A DNA stretch of 17,191 nucleotides from the NCBI GenBank assembly GCA_046734795.1, contig JBKPRX010000108.1, positions 1-17,191 on the forward strand, in the 5' to 3' direction. Shown here one piece after another: positions 7,642 to 14,560 of this stretch. The position numbers and the translations under genes were made by a program. The notes under the pieces were generated by a model, which saw nothing but the letters and a program-made list of their open reading frames with translations, was not told where the DNA came from and made no database searches. Within the stretch, counting starts at the first letter, position 1. Each line of letters starts with the position of its first letter. The DNA is from JBKPRX01 sp046734795. Lineage in GTDB: Bacteria > Actinomycetota > Thermoleophilia > Gaiellales > Gaiellaceae.

Positions 7642-8815
7642 CGGCCGCCCTGTGAAGGTGCTGCGCGTGATCGCGCGGCTCAACATGGGCGGGCCGGCGC
7701 TTCATGTCGCGTACTTGACCTCCGGCCTCGCCGAGCGCGGCTACGACACGACGCTCGTCGCCGGAACGCTCGCGCGCGGCGAGGACTCGATGGCGTTCGT
7801 CGCGGAAGGGCTCGGCGTGCGCGTCGAGCATCTGCCGGAACTCTCGCGCGAGATCTCGCCGCTTCGTGACGCGCGCGCCGTCGTTCGGCTGGCCCGCATC
7901 ATCCGGTCCGAGCGCCCGCAGATCCTGCACACGCATACGGCGAAAGCCGGCGCCGTCGGCCGTCTCGCGGCGCTGCTTGCGGGCGACGCGCGGCCGCCGA
8001 TCATCGTGCACACGTTCCACGGACACGTGCTTCGCGGCTACTTCGATCCGGTGCGCACGTACGGGTTCCGGCTGCTCGAGCGGTGGCTTGCGCTGAAGAC
8101 GACGAAATTGATCGCGGTCAGCCCGCAGGTGCGAGACGACCTCGTCGCCTTCGGCGTCGCGCCGGCAGAGAAGTTCGCCGTCATCCGCCTCGGGATCGAG
8201 CTCGAGCAGCGCGTCGCGACCGACGAGAACGCGCGGCGCGAGACGCGACGCGTCTTCGGCGTGCCGGAAGACGCATTCGTCGTCGGCTGGATCGGTCGCA
8301 TGACCGCGGTGAAGAACACCGACGACGTCCTGCTGGCGCTGCGCGCGCTGCACGACCGCGGTGTCGACGGCTACTTGCTGATGGTCGGCGACGGGCCTGA
8401 CCGCGATCGTGTCGAGCGCCGTGCACACGAGCTAGCGCTGACGCGGCGCTGTCTCTTCCTCGGCTACCAGGAGGAGGTCGCGCGGTTCTACGCCGTGCTC
8501 GACGCGATGCTGCTGCCTTCGTTGAACGAGGGTACGCCGGTCAGCGCGATCGAAGCCCTCGCCGCCGGCCGGCCGGTCGTCGCGACGCGCGTCGGAGGCG
8601 TACCCGACGTCGTCGACGACACCGAGGACGGCTTCCTCGTCGAGCCGGGCGCGCCGGACGCGCTCGCCGACCGCCTCGAGCGGCTCGCGCGAGAGCCGGA
8701 GCTCCGCGCCCAGATGGGCGAACGCGGCCGGTCGCGCGTGATCGACCGCTATGCCGTCTCGCGCCTCGTCGACGACATCGACAATCTCTATCGCGAGCTG
8801 CTGGCGCGGGCCTGA
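7631..8815 (+). CDS. GT4-family glycosyltransferase
   Basis: A 394-residue GT-B transferase. It opens VKVLRVIARLNMGGPALHV, the glycine-rich acceptor-site loop. HTHTAKAGAVGRLAA and IIVHTFHGHVLRGYFDP are hallmarks of a GT4 subgroup common in exopolysaccharide loci. The donor domain holds VGWIGRMTAVKNTDDVLLAL, MVGDGPDRDRVE and the signature EGTPVSAIE (E-x7-E), followed by AAGRPVVATRVGGVPDVV and GFLVEPG. Two starts are possible: ATG at 7631, overlapping the epimerase end by eleven bases, or GTG at 7652 just before the first strand. I list the longer. It is the last gene of the plus-strand operon and faces the minus-strand glycosidase gene across a short gap. Sugar specificity unknown. Confidence 0.93.
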   Translation: MSTNGRPVKVLRVIARLNMGGPALHVAYLTSGLAERGYDTTLVAGTLARGEDSMAFVAEGLGVRVEHLPELSREISPLRDARAVVRLARIIRSERPQILHTHTAKAGAVGRLAALLAGDARPPIIVHTFHGHVLRGYFDPVRTYGFRLLERWLALKTTKLIAVSPQVRDDLVAFGVAPAEKFAVIRLGIELEQRVATDENARRETRRVFGVPEDAFVVGWIGRMTAVKNTDDVLLALRALHDRGVDGYLLMVGDGPDRDRVERRAHELALTRRCLFLGYQEEVARFYAVLDAMLLPSLNEGTPVSAIEALAAGRPVVATRVGGVPDVVDDTEDGFLVEPGAPDALADRLERLAREPELRAQMGERGRSRVIDRYAVSRLVDDIDNLYRELLARA

Positions 8816-8866
8816 CGCGCCGCCGGTGGCGAGCCTCGGCGTCCAACCGAAGGCCGCGCAGCCGAG

Positions 8867-8906
8867 AGAGGCCGCGCCCGGGGTCTCGCCCACGGCCGCG
8901 GCCTCT
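8867..8906. terminator. GC-rich hairpin between convergent genes
   Basis: AGAGGCCGCG at 8867-8876 is a perfect inverted match to CGCGGCCTCT at 8897-8906, giving a ten-base stem. The 20-base loop can fold a small GGG/CCC helix (8881-8883 with 8889-8891). It lies in the 108-base gap between the end of the transferase gene (8815) and the end of the glycosidase gene (8924), where both transcripts should stop. No T-tract follows on either strand, so it is not a classical intrinsic terminator, though U-less hairpin ends are often proposed for high-GC actinobacteria. Nothing else is recognisable in the gap. Confidence 0.45.
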
Positions 8907-8923
8907 GTCCCGAACCTTCCTCG

Positions 8924-10108
8924 TCAGCCGCGCGTCAGGCGCAAGAACGCGTTGAACGACGGCTTCTTCGAGCCCTTGTTCGTCATCACGCCGGACTGCC
9001 ACCCGCTCGCGACGTTCGAGTCGTCCTTCAACAAGAACCAGAGCATCATGTCGATGCGGGGATTCGCGCGCGCGATCCCGAACGCCTGCGTCAGGTAGCG
9101 CGACTGTTGCGCGTACGTGACGCCGAAGACTCGGTCGGTCGGATTCGTCTGGTAGCCGTACTCGGTGATCCACAGATGCTTCGGGCCCCAGAGCTTCGAC
9201 AGCTGCGCGAGCAGGATGTTGATGTTCCCGAGCTCGACCGCGGTTCGCGCCGGCGGCTTCGTGGTCGGCGTCTCCTGCTTCTTGCCGTAGTACGGATGGT
9301 GCGCGTACACGTCGAACTTCTTCAGGCCGTTCGACTTCAGCGCACGCATGAACGACATTGGATCCGCCGACGAGCGCGCCGAGTTCACACGGTTGTTGCC
9401 GCGCGGTGCCGTGACACCGCACGCGACCTTCTCGTTTCGAAGGAGCGTGCCGTGCACGCCGGCATAGACCGCGTTGCAGATCTTGACGTAGTTCTTCGCG
9501 CTGACGATCGTCGCTTTGCCGCGAACTTTGACCCATTGCGGCGTGAGAAAGACCGGGTTGTTCGGCTCGTTCCACGCAGTCCAGAGGCGAACTGCAGGAA
9601 GCGGCAACGCGGTCGACGCGTTGTTCGGGTCCTGCTGCTCGACCGGCGGGATGTACGAGCCGCTGTATCGGCGCGCTGCAGCCGCCGCGAAACCACGCAG
9701 CGCCGTCCAGCCGGCGTTCGACGTCGGTGCGACGTTCCGCGCCTTACCCCCGTTTGCCCAGCGCGGGAAGAACACGATCGAGAACAGGACGCGGACCCCG
9801 TATTGCGACGAGTAACGGACGAACCGGTCGTAGAGCGACCAGTCGTACGCGGGATCGGCCGGGTCGGCCGGTGCCGACGGCCTCTGCGCCGCGACGGCCC
9901 AGGGCGTTCCGCCCCAATACAGGTTCACGCGCAACACCTGCGTGTGCAGCTGTTGCAAGATCGGAAAGTTCACGGCCTGGGCGCCGTACAGCGTGTTCGC
10001 TTCGTCGTTGAAGCCGATCATCATGCTCCGCGACGCACCGGCGGGCGGAATGCACAGGCCGGCGATCGCAAGGACGGTCGTAACGGCAAGGGCGATGCGC
10101 TTAGACAC
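8924..10108 (-). CDS. Secreted clan GH-A-type glycoside hydrolase
   Basis: A 394-residue protein with a Sec signal peptide (KR at 3-4, hydrophobic to about residue 22, likely cut after A-G-A at 23-25). The rest reads as a TIM-barrel retaining glycosidase of clan GH-A. LWTAWNEPNNP places the acid/base glutamate at E181, after strand 4. LWITEYGYQ places the nucleophile at E316, after strand 7. DVYAHHPYYG between them fits strand 6. GH39- and GH5-like families share this layout and I cannot choose between them. In other exopolysaccharide loci (PslG in Psl is the known case) such enzymes trim or release the polymer outside the membrane; that role here is inference. GTG at 10108 has GGGAG seven bases upstream and overlaps the UDP-xylose synthase gene by eight bases, so the two are one transcript. 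Confidence 0.85.
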   Translation of the reverse strand: MSKRIALAVTTVLAIAGLCIPPAGASRSMMIGFNDEANTLYGAQAVNFPILQQLHTQVLRVNLYWGGTPWAVAAQRPSAPADPADPAYDWSLYDRFVRYSSQYGVRVLFSIVFFPRWANGGKARNVAPTSNAGWTALRGFAAAAARRYSGSYIPPVEQQDPNNASTALPLPAVRLWTAWNEPNNPVFLTPQWVKVRGKATIVSAKNYVKICNAVYAGVHGTLLRNEKVACGVTAPRGNNRVNSARSSADPMSFMRALKSNGLKKFDVYAHHPYYGKKQETPTTKPPARTAVELGNINILLAQLSKLWGPKHLWITEYGYQTNPTDRVFGVTYAQQSRYLTQAFGIARANPRIDMMLWFLLKDDSNVASGWQSGVMTNKGSKKPSFNAFLRLTRG

Positions 10109-11039
10109 TCAGTGACTCCCGTTCGTTCGCTTGCAGCAACCGCCTCAGGCCGTCCTCGAGCGTGACCTGTGGCTCCCACCCCAGGAGCTGCCTGGCGCGA
10201 GTGATGTCCGGCTGACGGACTTGCGGATCGTCCACCGGTAGGGCCTCGTACACGATCTCGCTCTTCGAGCCCGTGACGCTGATCACGGCCTGCGCGAGCT
10301 CGAGGAGCGAAAGCTCCTCCGGATTCCCGATGTTCACGGGCGAGTGCTCGCCGCTCTCGGCAAGCAGGACAAGGCCTCGGATGAGATCGTCGACGTAACA
10401 GAAGCTCCGCGTCTGCGATCCGTCGCCGAAGACGGTGAGCGGCTCGTTTGCGAGCGCCTGTCGCAAGAACGTCGGAATCGCGCGGCCGTCGTGCGGCCGC
10501 ATCCGCGCTCCGTACGTATTGAAGATGCGGACGATCGTCGTATCGACGCCCTGCTGGCGGTGGTACGCCATCGTCAACGCCTCTGCGTAACGCTTCGCTT
10601 CGTCGTAGACACCGCGCGGCCCGATCGGGTTGACGTTCCCCCAGTACGTCTCCGGTTGCGGATGCACCGTCGGGTCGCCGTACACCTCGCTCGTCGAGGC
10701 AAGCAGGAAGCGTGCGCGCTTGAACTTCGCGAGGCCGAGCGCGTTGTGCGTTCCGTAGGAGCCGACCTTGAGCGTCTGCAACGGCAGCCGCAGGTAGTCG
10801 ATCGGGCTCGCAGGGCTCGCGAGGTGATAGACGAACTCCACGGGCTCGTCGATGTCGAGATGCTGCGTGATGTCGTGGTTGACGAACAGGAACTCCGGAC
10901 CGCGAAGGTGCTCGACGTTCTGAAGCGACCCGGTCTCGAGGTTGTCGACGCAGATCACGCGGTGCCCCGAGCGGATCAGGTAGTCGCAGAGGTGCGAGCC
11001 GAGGAACCCCGCTCCTCCAGTGACGACGACCGTAGGCAC
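10101..11039 (-). CDS. uxs: UDP-glucuronate decarboxylase (UDP-xylose synthase)
   Basis: This 312-residue extended SDR converts UDP-glucuronate to UDP-xylose and CO2 using tightly bound NAD. TGGAGFLGSHL (7-17) is the cofactor loop. YHLASPASPIDYLRLPLQTL and KVGSYGTHNALGLAK are diagnostic of UDP-xylose synthases. STSEVYGDP supplies the serine/threonine and the catalytic glutamate (E118). GPRGVYDEAKRYAE gives Y145 and K149, and IFNTYGARMRPHDGR is the family's substrate loop. The length matches bacterial enzymes without a membrane anchor. It suggests the polymer contains xylose or a 4-keto-pentose derivative. The UDP-glucose dehydrogenase that would make its substrate is not in the window. GTG at 11039 lies six bases behind a TAGCAT box, so the message is probably leaderless. 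Confidence 0.95.
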   Translation of the reverse strand: MPTVVVTGGAGFLGSHLCDYLIRSGHRVICVDNLETGSLQNVEHLRGPEFLFVNHDITQHLDIDEPVEFVYHLASPASPIDYLRLPLQTLKVGSYGTHNALGLAKFKRARFLLASTSEVYGDPTVHPQPETYWGNVNPIGPRGVYDEAKRYAEALTMAYHRQQGVDTTIVRIFNTYGARMRPHDGRAIPTFLRQALANEPLTVFGDGSQTRSFCYVDDLIRGLVLLAESGEHSPVNIGNPEELSLLELAQAVISVTGSKSEIVYEALPVDDPQVRQPDITRARQLLGWEPQVTLEDGLRRLLQANERESLSV

Positions 11040-11051
11040 GCGCCGATGCTA
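11040..11051 (-). promoter_or_regulatory. Candidate leaderless promoter of the UDP-xylose synthase gene
   Basis: On the minus strand TAGCAT (11051-11046) is followed by six bases and the GTG start. TAnnnT boxes about six or seven bases before the first transcribed base are known for actinobacterial leaderless genes, so transcription could begin on the start codon itself. No Shine-Dalgarno sequence or -35 match is seen. The 53-base gap to the methyltransferase stop holds nothing else recognisable. Confidence 0.45.
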
Positions 11052-11092
11052 GCGGCGGCAGTCGACGGGTCGGGCCTTTCCTTACGAAGGCT

Positions 11093-11836
11093 TTACCGGG
11101 TCGGCGGCCGGTCTGCTGCGCGCCCGCGGAGCCAGATTCGTGTCCAGAACGGGCCCAGCAGGCGATACGTGATCGGCTCGGCCAGGTGCATCAGCGTGTC
11201 GAGGGGCGCGTTCGAGTACAGGCGCAGCCGGTTGTTGTGGAAGCGCTCGAGGTCGACGAAACCGGCGCCGCGCGCGAGCCGCTTCAGCTGCCGAGTCGAG
11301 TAGCCGAGCTCGTGCGTTCCCCATTCCTCGCTCGCGCCGCGCCCGCCGTACCGGTGCTTCCAGTTCGGCTCCGCGAGCAGAAGCCGTCCACCCGGACGGA
11401 GACCCGAATGCGCTGCGCGCAGGACGAGACCGGGCTGCTCGCTGTGATGCAAGCCGTCGTAGACGAGACACGCATCGAAGGTGCCATCGAGCTCGAGCTG
11501 CTCCATGTCGGCGACTTCGAACCGGATTCCGTCCAAGCCCTCGAGCTCTGCTTGCTCGCGTGCGATCGCGACCATGCCCGGTGAGATGTCGTAGCCCACG
11601 ACCTCGGCGCCGCACCGTGCGAGGAGCCGCGACATCCAGCCGGAGCCGGCTGCGAGGTGCAGCACACGCATTCCCGGGACCGGCTCGAGCAGCTGCACGA
11701 CGTAACCGAAGTCGAGGAGGTGGCGCGAGACCTCGCGCGGCGAGTTCACGAACGGCTTCGATCGAAGCCATGCGCGCCCCTCGTCGCCGACACGCTCCGG
11801 GTAGTCGATCTCCGCTTGCTTGCGCGGGTCGTCCAC
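11093..11836 (-). CDS. Class I SAM-dependent methyltransferase
   Basis: A 247-residue soluble protein with a Rossmann-like methyltransferase core. Motif I is RVLHLAAGSGWMSRLL (57-72), with histidine in place of the usual aspartate at residue 60. D83 in VVGYDISPGMVA contacts SAM. FEVADMEQLELDGTFDACLV covers motifs II/III, and LRPGGRLLLAEPNWKHRYGG is the strand after the methyl-transfer site. The C-terminal region (FHNNRLRLYSNAPLDTLMHL) is rich in basic and hydrophobic residues and may bind a lipid-linked or aromatic acceptor. The target is unknown; a glycan hydroxyl is suggested only by location. GTG at 11836 sits six bases behind TAGGGT. It lies upstream of and parallel to the UDP-xylose synthase gene, which appears to have its own start signal. 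Confidence 0.87.
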   Translation of the reverse strand: MDDPRKQAEIDYPERVGDEGRAWLRSKPFVNSPREVSRHLLDFGYVVQLLEPVPGMRVLHLAAGSGWMSRLLARCGAEVVGYDISPGMVAIAREQAELEGLDGIRFEVADMEQLELDGTFDACLVYDGLHHSEQPGLVLRAAHSGLRPGGRLLLAEPNWKHRYGGRGASEEWGTHELGYSTRQLKRLARGAGFVDLERFHNNRLRLYSNAPLDTLMHLAEPITYRLLGPFWTRIWLRGRAADRPPTR

Positions 11837-11879
11837 GCGGCCACCCTAACGCGCGCGATTCCGCTGCTACCGTCGCGCC
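11837..11879. promoter_or_regulatory. Divergent leaderless-promoter region
   Basis: This 43-base gap separates two GTG starts pointing away from each other. On the minus strand TAGGGT (11848-11843) is six bases before the methyltransferase GTG. On the plus strand TACCGT (11868-11873) is six bases before the GTG at 11880. Neither side has a Shine-Dalgarno sequence. The identical TAnnnT-N6-GTG layout supports both start choices. TAnnnT is a weak pattern, so a chance match on one side cannot be excluded. Confidence 0.45.
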
Positions 11880-13367
11880 GTGCGGCGTCCACGCCCGCGG
11901 CTGCCTTCTCCAGGCGCGCTCTTCCTCGCGGGGACCGTCCTGCTCGCGGCTGTCGTCCTCGCTGCGTTGATCGTGCGCGGACACGAGCATCGGCCGGCAC
12001 CGACGACTGCCGCGCCGCCGGCCCCGCCAACGACGGCGCCGCCGGCCACGACGACTGCTCCGCCTCCCGGCGCTTCCACGCAGCAGAACGGCATCTCGAT
12101 CGCCGACGCTCGTCTGGTCACGCTGACGCCGTTCTCTGCCACCGTCGAGTGGACGACGCAGCCCGCAACACGCGGGCGGCTTGCGGCGGCTCTCGGGACG
12201 TTCGCGCCCACGCTGTGGAGCGCAGAGGGCGAACGCGGCACGATGCATCGCGCGACGATCGGCGGCCTCGCATTCGACAAGCCCTACCGGCTCTCGATCG
12301 ACGCGATCGCCGACGACGGACGCGCGGCCTCGCTCGAGCTCGCGGCAACGACTCCGCGACCAAACGCAGCTGACGTCGTCGCGTCCACCGGCGGCGGCTC
12401 GCTTCGACTCGACGGTCAACCGTTCTTCCCGCTGATGATCTGGGGCGAGTGCCCGATCGTGTACGAGTCGCTGCTCGCGGCCGGCGTGAACCTCGTCGCG
12501 GAGAATCCGTGCGGCGGCGTGACGGAACAGCTCGACGCGCTCGGCGGACGCGCACTCTCGGCGAGCGTCGCAGGCCGGAGCGACACGCAGGACCCGAACG
12601 TCGTCGGCTGGTTCCTCCCGGACGAGGCAGACGCGCAAGGGCTGACGGCGCGCTCGCTCCCGGCAGTGCCGCCGAGCACGAGCACCGGGCGCGTCTCCTT
12701 CCTGACGCTCTCGAACCACTTCTACTCGATCACCGCACCGCTTTCGCAAGGCCGCGGCATGTATCCCGGTCTCGTGCGCAAGGCGGACGTCGTCGGCTTC
12801 GACCTCTATCCGCTTCAGGTCATGTGCTGGCCCGACCGCATCGGCACGGTCTACGACTCGCAGGCGGAGCTCGGACGCTTGGCCGCGGGCAAGCCGACGT
12901 TCCAGTGGATCGAGGCGGCCACGATGAGCTGTCCTCCCCGCGGCCGAACCGCGATCACGCCCGCGACGGTGCGGGCCGAGAGCTGGCTCGCGATCGCCGG
13001 CGGCGCCGACGGGCTCGGCTTTTTTCCCGGCCAGTGGACGCCGACGATCGCGGCGGCGATCCGCTCGATCACCGAAGAGATCGCGGCGGTCGCGCCCGCA
13101 CTCCTCGCCCCGGCGGTGGCTGCCGGCGCGAGTAGCTCTGCGTTGCGCGTCGCTGCCCACGCACTCGACGGCGCGCTCTATATCGTCGTCGCGAATCCCA
13201 CACGCGCGCGCGCAGACGCAGACATCCGCGTCGACGGCGTGGGCGACCGCGAGCTACACGCCTTGCGCGACGGTCCCGCCGTCAGCGCACGTGACGGAGC
13301 CTTCCACGTCTCGCTGCCGCCACTCGGGACGGCGGTCTACGTCTCGCCGCCTACTGGATCAGGCTGA
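11880..13367 (+). CDS. Membrane-anchored Fn3-like plus TIM-barrel glycosidase-like protein
   Basis: A 495-residue protein facing outward from the membrane. Basic residues 2-7 and a hydrophobic helix at about 13-32 form an uncleaved anchor. Residues 38-65 are a Pro/Thr/Ala linker. About 70-158 looks like a fibronectin type III-like sandwich (ATVEWTTQPATRG ... YRLSIDAIADDGR). From about 175 to 405 the pattern resembles a GH-A-like barrel: GQPFFPLMIWGE, GVNLVAENPCGG, VGWFLPDEADA with candidate acid E249, VVGFDLYPL, FQWIEAATM with candidate nucleophile E345, and GGADGLGFFPGQW. The last 75 residues form a small beta domain (LYIVVANPTRARADADIRVDG). I do not recognise a named family. Glycan cleavage or binding is inferred from the barrel motifs and the surrounding locus. 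Its end overlaps the convergent gene by 31 bases. Confidence 0.75.
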   Translation: MRRPRPRLPSPGALFLAGTVLLAAVVLAALIVRGHEHRPAPTTAAPPAPPTTAPPATTTAPPPGASTQQNGISIADARLVTLTPFSATVEWTTQPATRGRLAAALGTFAPTLWSAEGERGTMHRATIGGLAFDKPYRLSIDAIADDGRAASLELAATTPRPNAADVVASTGGGSLRLDGQPFFPLMIWGECPIVYESLLAAGVNLVAENPCGGVTEQLDALGGRALSASVAGRSDTQDPNVVGWFLPDEADAQGLTARSLPAVPPSTSTGRVSFLTLSNHFYSITAPLSQGRGMYPGLVRKADVVGFDLYPLQVMCWPDRIGTVYDSQAELGRLAAGKPTFQWIEAATMSCPPRGRTAITPATVRAESWLAIAGGADGLGFFPGQWTPTIAAAIRSITEEIAAVAPALLAPAVAAGASSSALRVAAHALDGALYIVVANPTRARADADIRVDGVGDRELHALRDGPAVSARDGAFHVSLPPLGTAVYVSPPTGSG

Positions 13368-14437
13368 GGCTCCGGCGGAGGCGTGTGGGTGACCGGCCGC
13401 GGCGGCACGCGTTCGGGCGCCTTCGCCCCCTTGCCGAACGTCGCGCCGAGCAGCATGTCCTGCGCGAGCCGCTCGCTGAAGCCGGCGGCGAACGAGAAGA
13501 GGACGTAGAAGGAGAAGGTGTGCGAGTCGTCGCCCGCGAGCGTGAGGTTCACGACGCCGCTTTTCAGGGCGAAGAACGTCGCGAGCCCGAAGACACCGCC
13601 CACGAATGGACGCATGCTTCCCATCGTGCGCAGCGTGTCCTTCCCGAACTCCCAGTCGACCCTGACGTTCCCCGAGTTCATTCGCGACATGACGGAAACG
13701 AGCGCGCCGACAGCGCCGGCCGCGAAGCATGCGAACGCCGTCCTGCTCGTCAGGCTCCACGAGTTCGCCATTCCGAGCAGCCAGACCACGATCGCGACGA
13801 TGATCGGCGGCAGGATCCCGAGTAGCGCGCCGCCGAGATAGGTGATCTGTCCACAGCGCTGCGCCGCGTTGTAGTAGTACGTCCGAACCTGGTCGAGCTC
13901 TTCGCGCTGCGCCTTCACGAACGCGTCGAGCTGCTTTCCGTCGTGTGCGCTCTTGCTCTCCGCGAAGCCGAGCACGTGCGTCGCGATCGTGAAAAGCCAA
14001 TGCGTCGCGACACGCTGGCTCGTGTCCTGCAGCACCTCCGCAACCTTGACTGCACGCGCCTCGCACTCGAAGAGAACGTCTGCGAGCTTCGGATGCGAAG
14101 CCGTTGCCCAGTCGGTCGCCCAGTGGAGCCGCATGACCGACGGGAGGATTCGCCTCTTCTCGACGGTCACGCAAGCCCCAGACGCCGTCGCCGTCGACCA
14201 GTACGCGCTCACGATCGCGCCGTGGCAAGCCTGGAAGCGGTCCTCGAACTGCCGGTAGCGCCGCTCCTCTTCACCCTTGTACGTCTGGCCGCCTGCAAGC
14301 GCCTCCTGTCGCAGGTGATGCGCCCAGGTGAGCTCGGGGAACGAGACGGGCGGCGCGGGCTTCGGCTTCTGCCAGAAGCGCAACTTCGCCGCGTGGCGGT
14401 GCCGCGGGACGGCGGTCGGTGCCTCTGCAACGCTCAT
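13337..14437 (-). CDS. Uncharacterised four-helix membrane protein
   Basis: I do not recognise this 366-residue protein. Residues 1-195 are soluble and charged, with a helical stretch (AQREELDQVRTYYYNAAQRC) leading into the membrane. Four hydrophobic segments follow at about 200-222, 232-252, 278-298 and 306-322. Between helices 2 and 3 is a conserved-looking cytoplasmic loop, SVMSRMNSGNVRVDWEFGK. Just after helix 4 comes GFSERLAQDMLLGA, a phrase that recurs in unnamed bacterial membrane proteins. The tail is proline-rich (PPRPVTHTPPPEPQPDP). ATG at 14437 has GGGGAG six bases upstream, the strongest ribosome binding site in the window. It is not coupled to its neighbours, so a role in the polysaccharide pathway is unproven. 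Confidence 0.8.
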   Translation of the reverse strand: MSVAEAPTAVPRHRHAAKLRFWQKPKPAPPVSFPELTWAHHLRQEALAGGQTYKGEEERRYRQFEDRFQACHGAIVSAYWSTATASGACVTVEKRRILPSVMRLHWATDWATASHPKLADVLFECEARAVKVAEVLQDTSQRVATHWLFTIATHVLGFAESKSAHDGKQLDAFVKAQREELDQVRTYYYNAAQRCGQITYLGGALLGILPPIIVAIVVWLLGMANSWSLTSRTAFACFAAGAVGALVSVMSRMNSGNVRVDWEFGKDTLRTMGSMRPFVGGVFGLATFFALKSGVVNLTLAGDDSHTFSFYVLFSFAAGFSERLAQDMLLGATFGKGAKAPERVPPRPVTHTPPPEPQPDPVGGET

Positions 14438-14443
14438 CGAATA

Positions 14444-14449
14444 CTCCCC
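14444..14449 (-). promoter_or_regulatory. Strong ribosome binding site
   Basis: GGGGAG on the minus strand lies six bases before the ATG at 14437 of the uncharacterised membrane protein. It fixes that start and contrasts with the other first genes of transcripts here, which mostly lack a Shine-Dalgarno sequence. Confidence 0.7.
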
Positions 14450-14489
14450 ACTCGGTGGCAGGCCGGCGCCGCAGGCAGATTCAAGGTAA

Positions 14490-14519
14490 CCGGCTCGCGG
14501 CCTTCTGACAAGGCACCGG
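14490..14519 (-). terminator. Weak hairpin after the Wzz/GT2/DUF5672 operon
   Basis: GCCTT (14500-14504) pairs with AAGGC (14510-14514) around a five-base loop, flanked by CCGG at 14490-14493 and 14516-14519, which can pair with a small internal bulge. It lies in the 123-base gap between the end of the DUF5672-type gene and the start of the next minus-strand gene, where a terminator would be expected. There is no T-tract. The rest of the gap is GC-rich with no recognised element. Confidence 0.25.
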
Positions 14520-14560
14520 GGGCGCAGCCGCGCGCGTCGGGGCGCGTCTCGGCGTCGGAG

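Noticed and set aside
8541..9575. A minus-strand open frame extending past the end of the secreted glycosidase gene.
   Set aside because: It is in another frame from the glycosidase and overlaps both it and the plus-strand transferase with no recognisable motif.
11082..13160. A 692-codon open frame on the minus strand opposite the barrel-domain gene.
   Set aside because: Its translation is dominated by Arg, Ala, Gly and Asp in low-complexity runs with no domain motif. It spans two well-supported genes in other frames, and long antisense frames are expected at this G+C.
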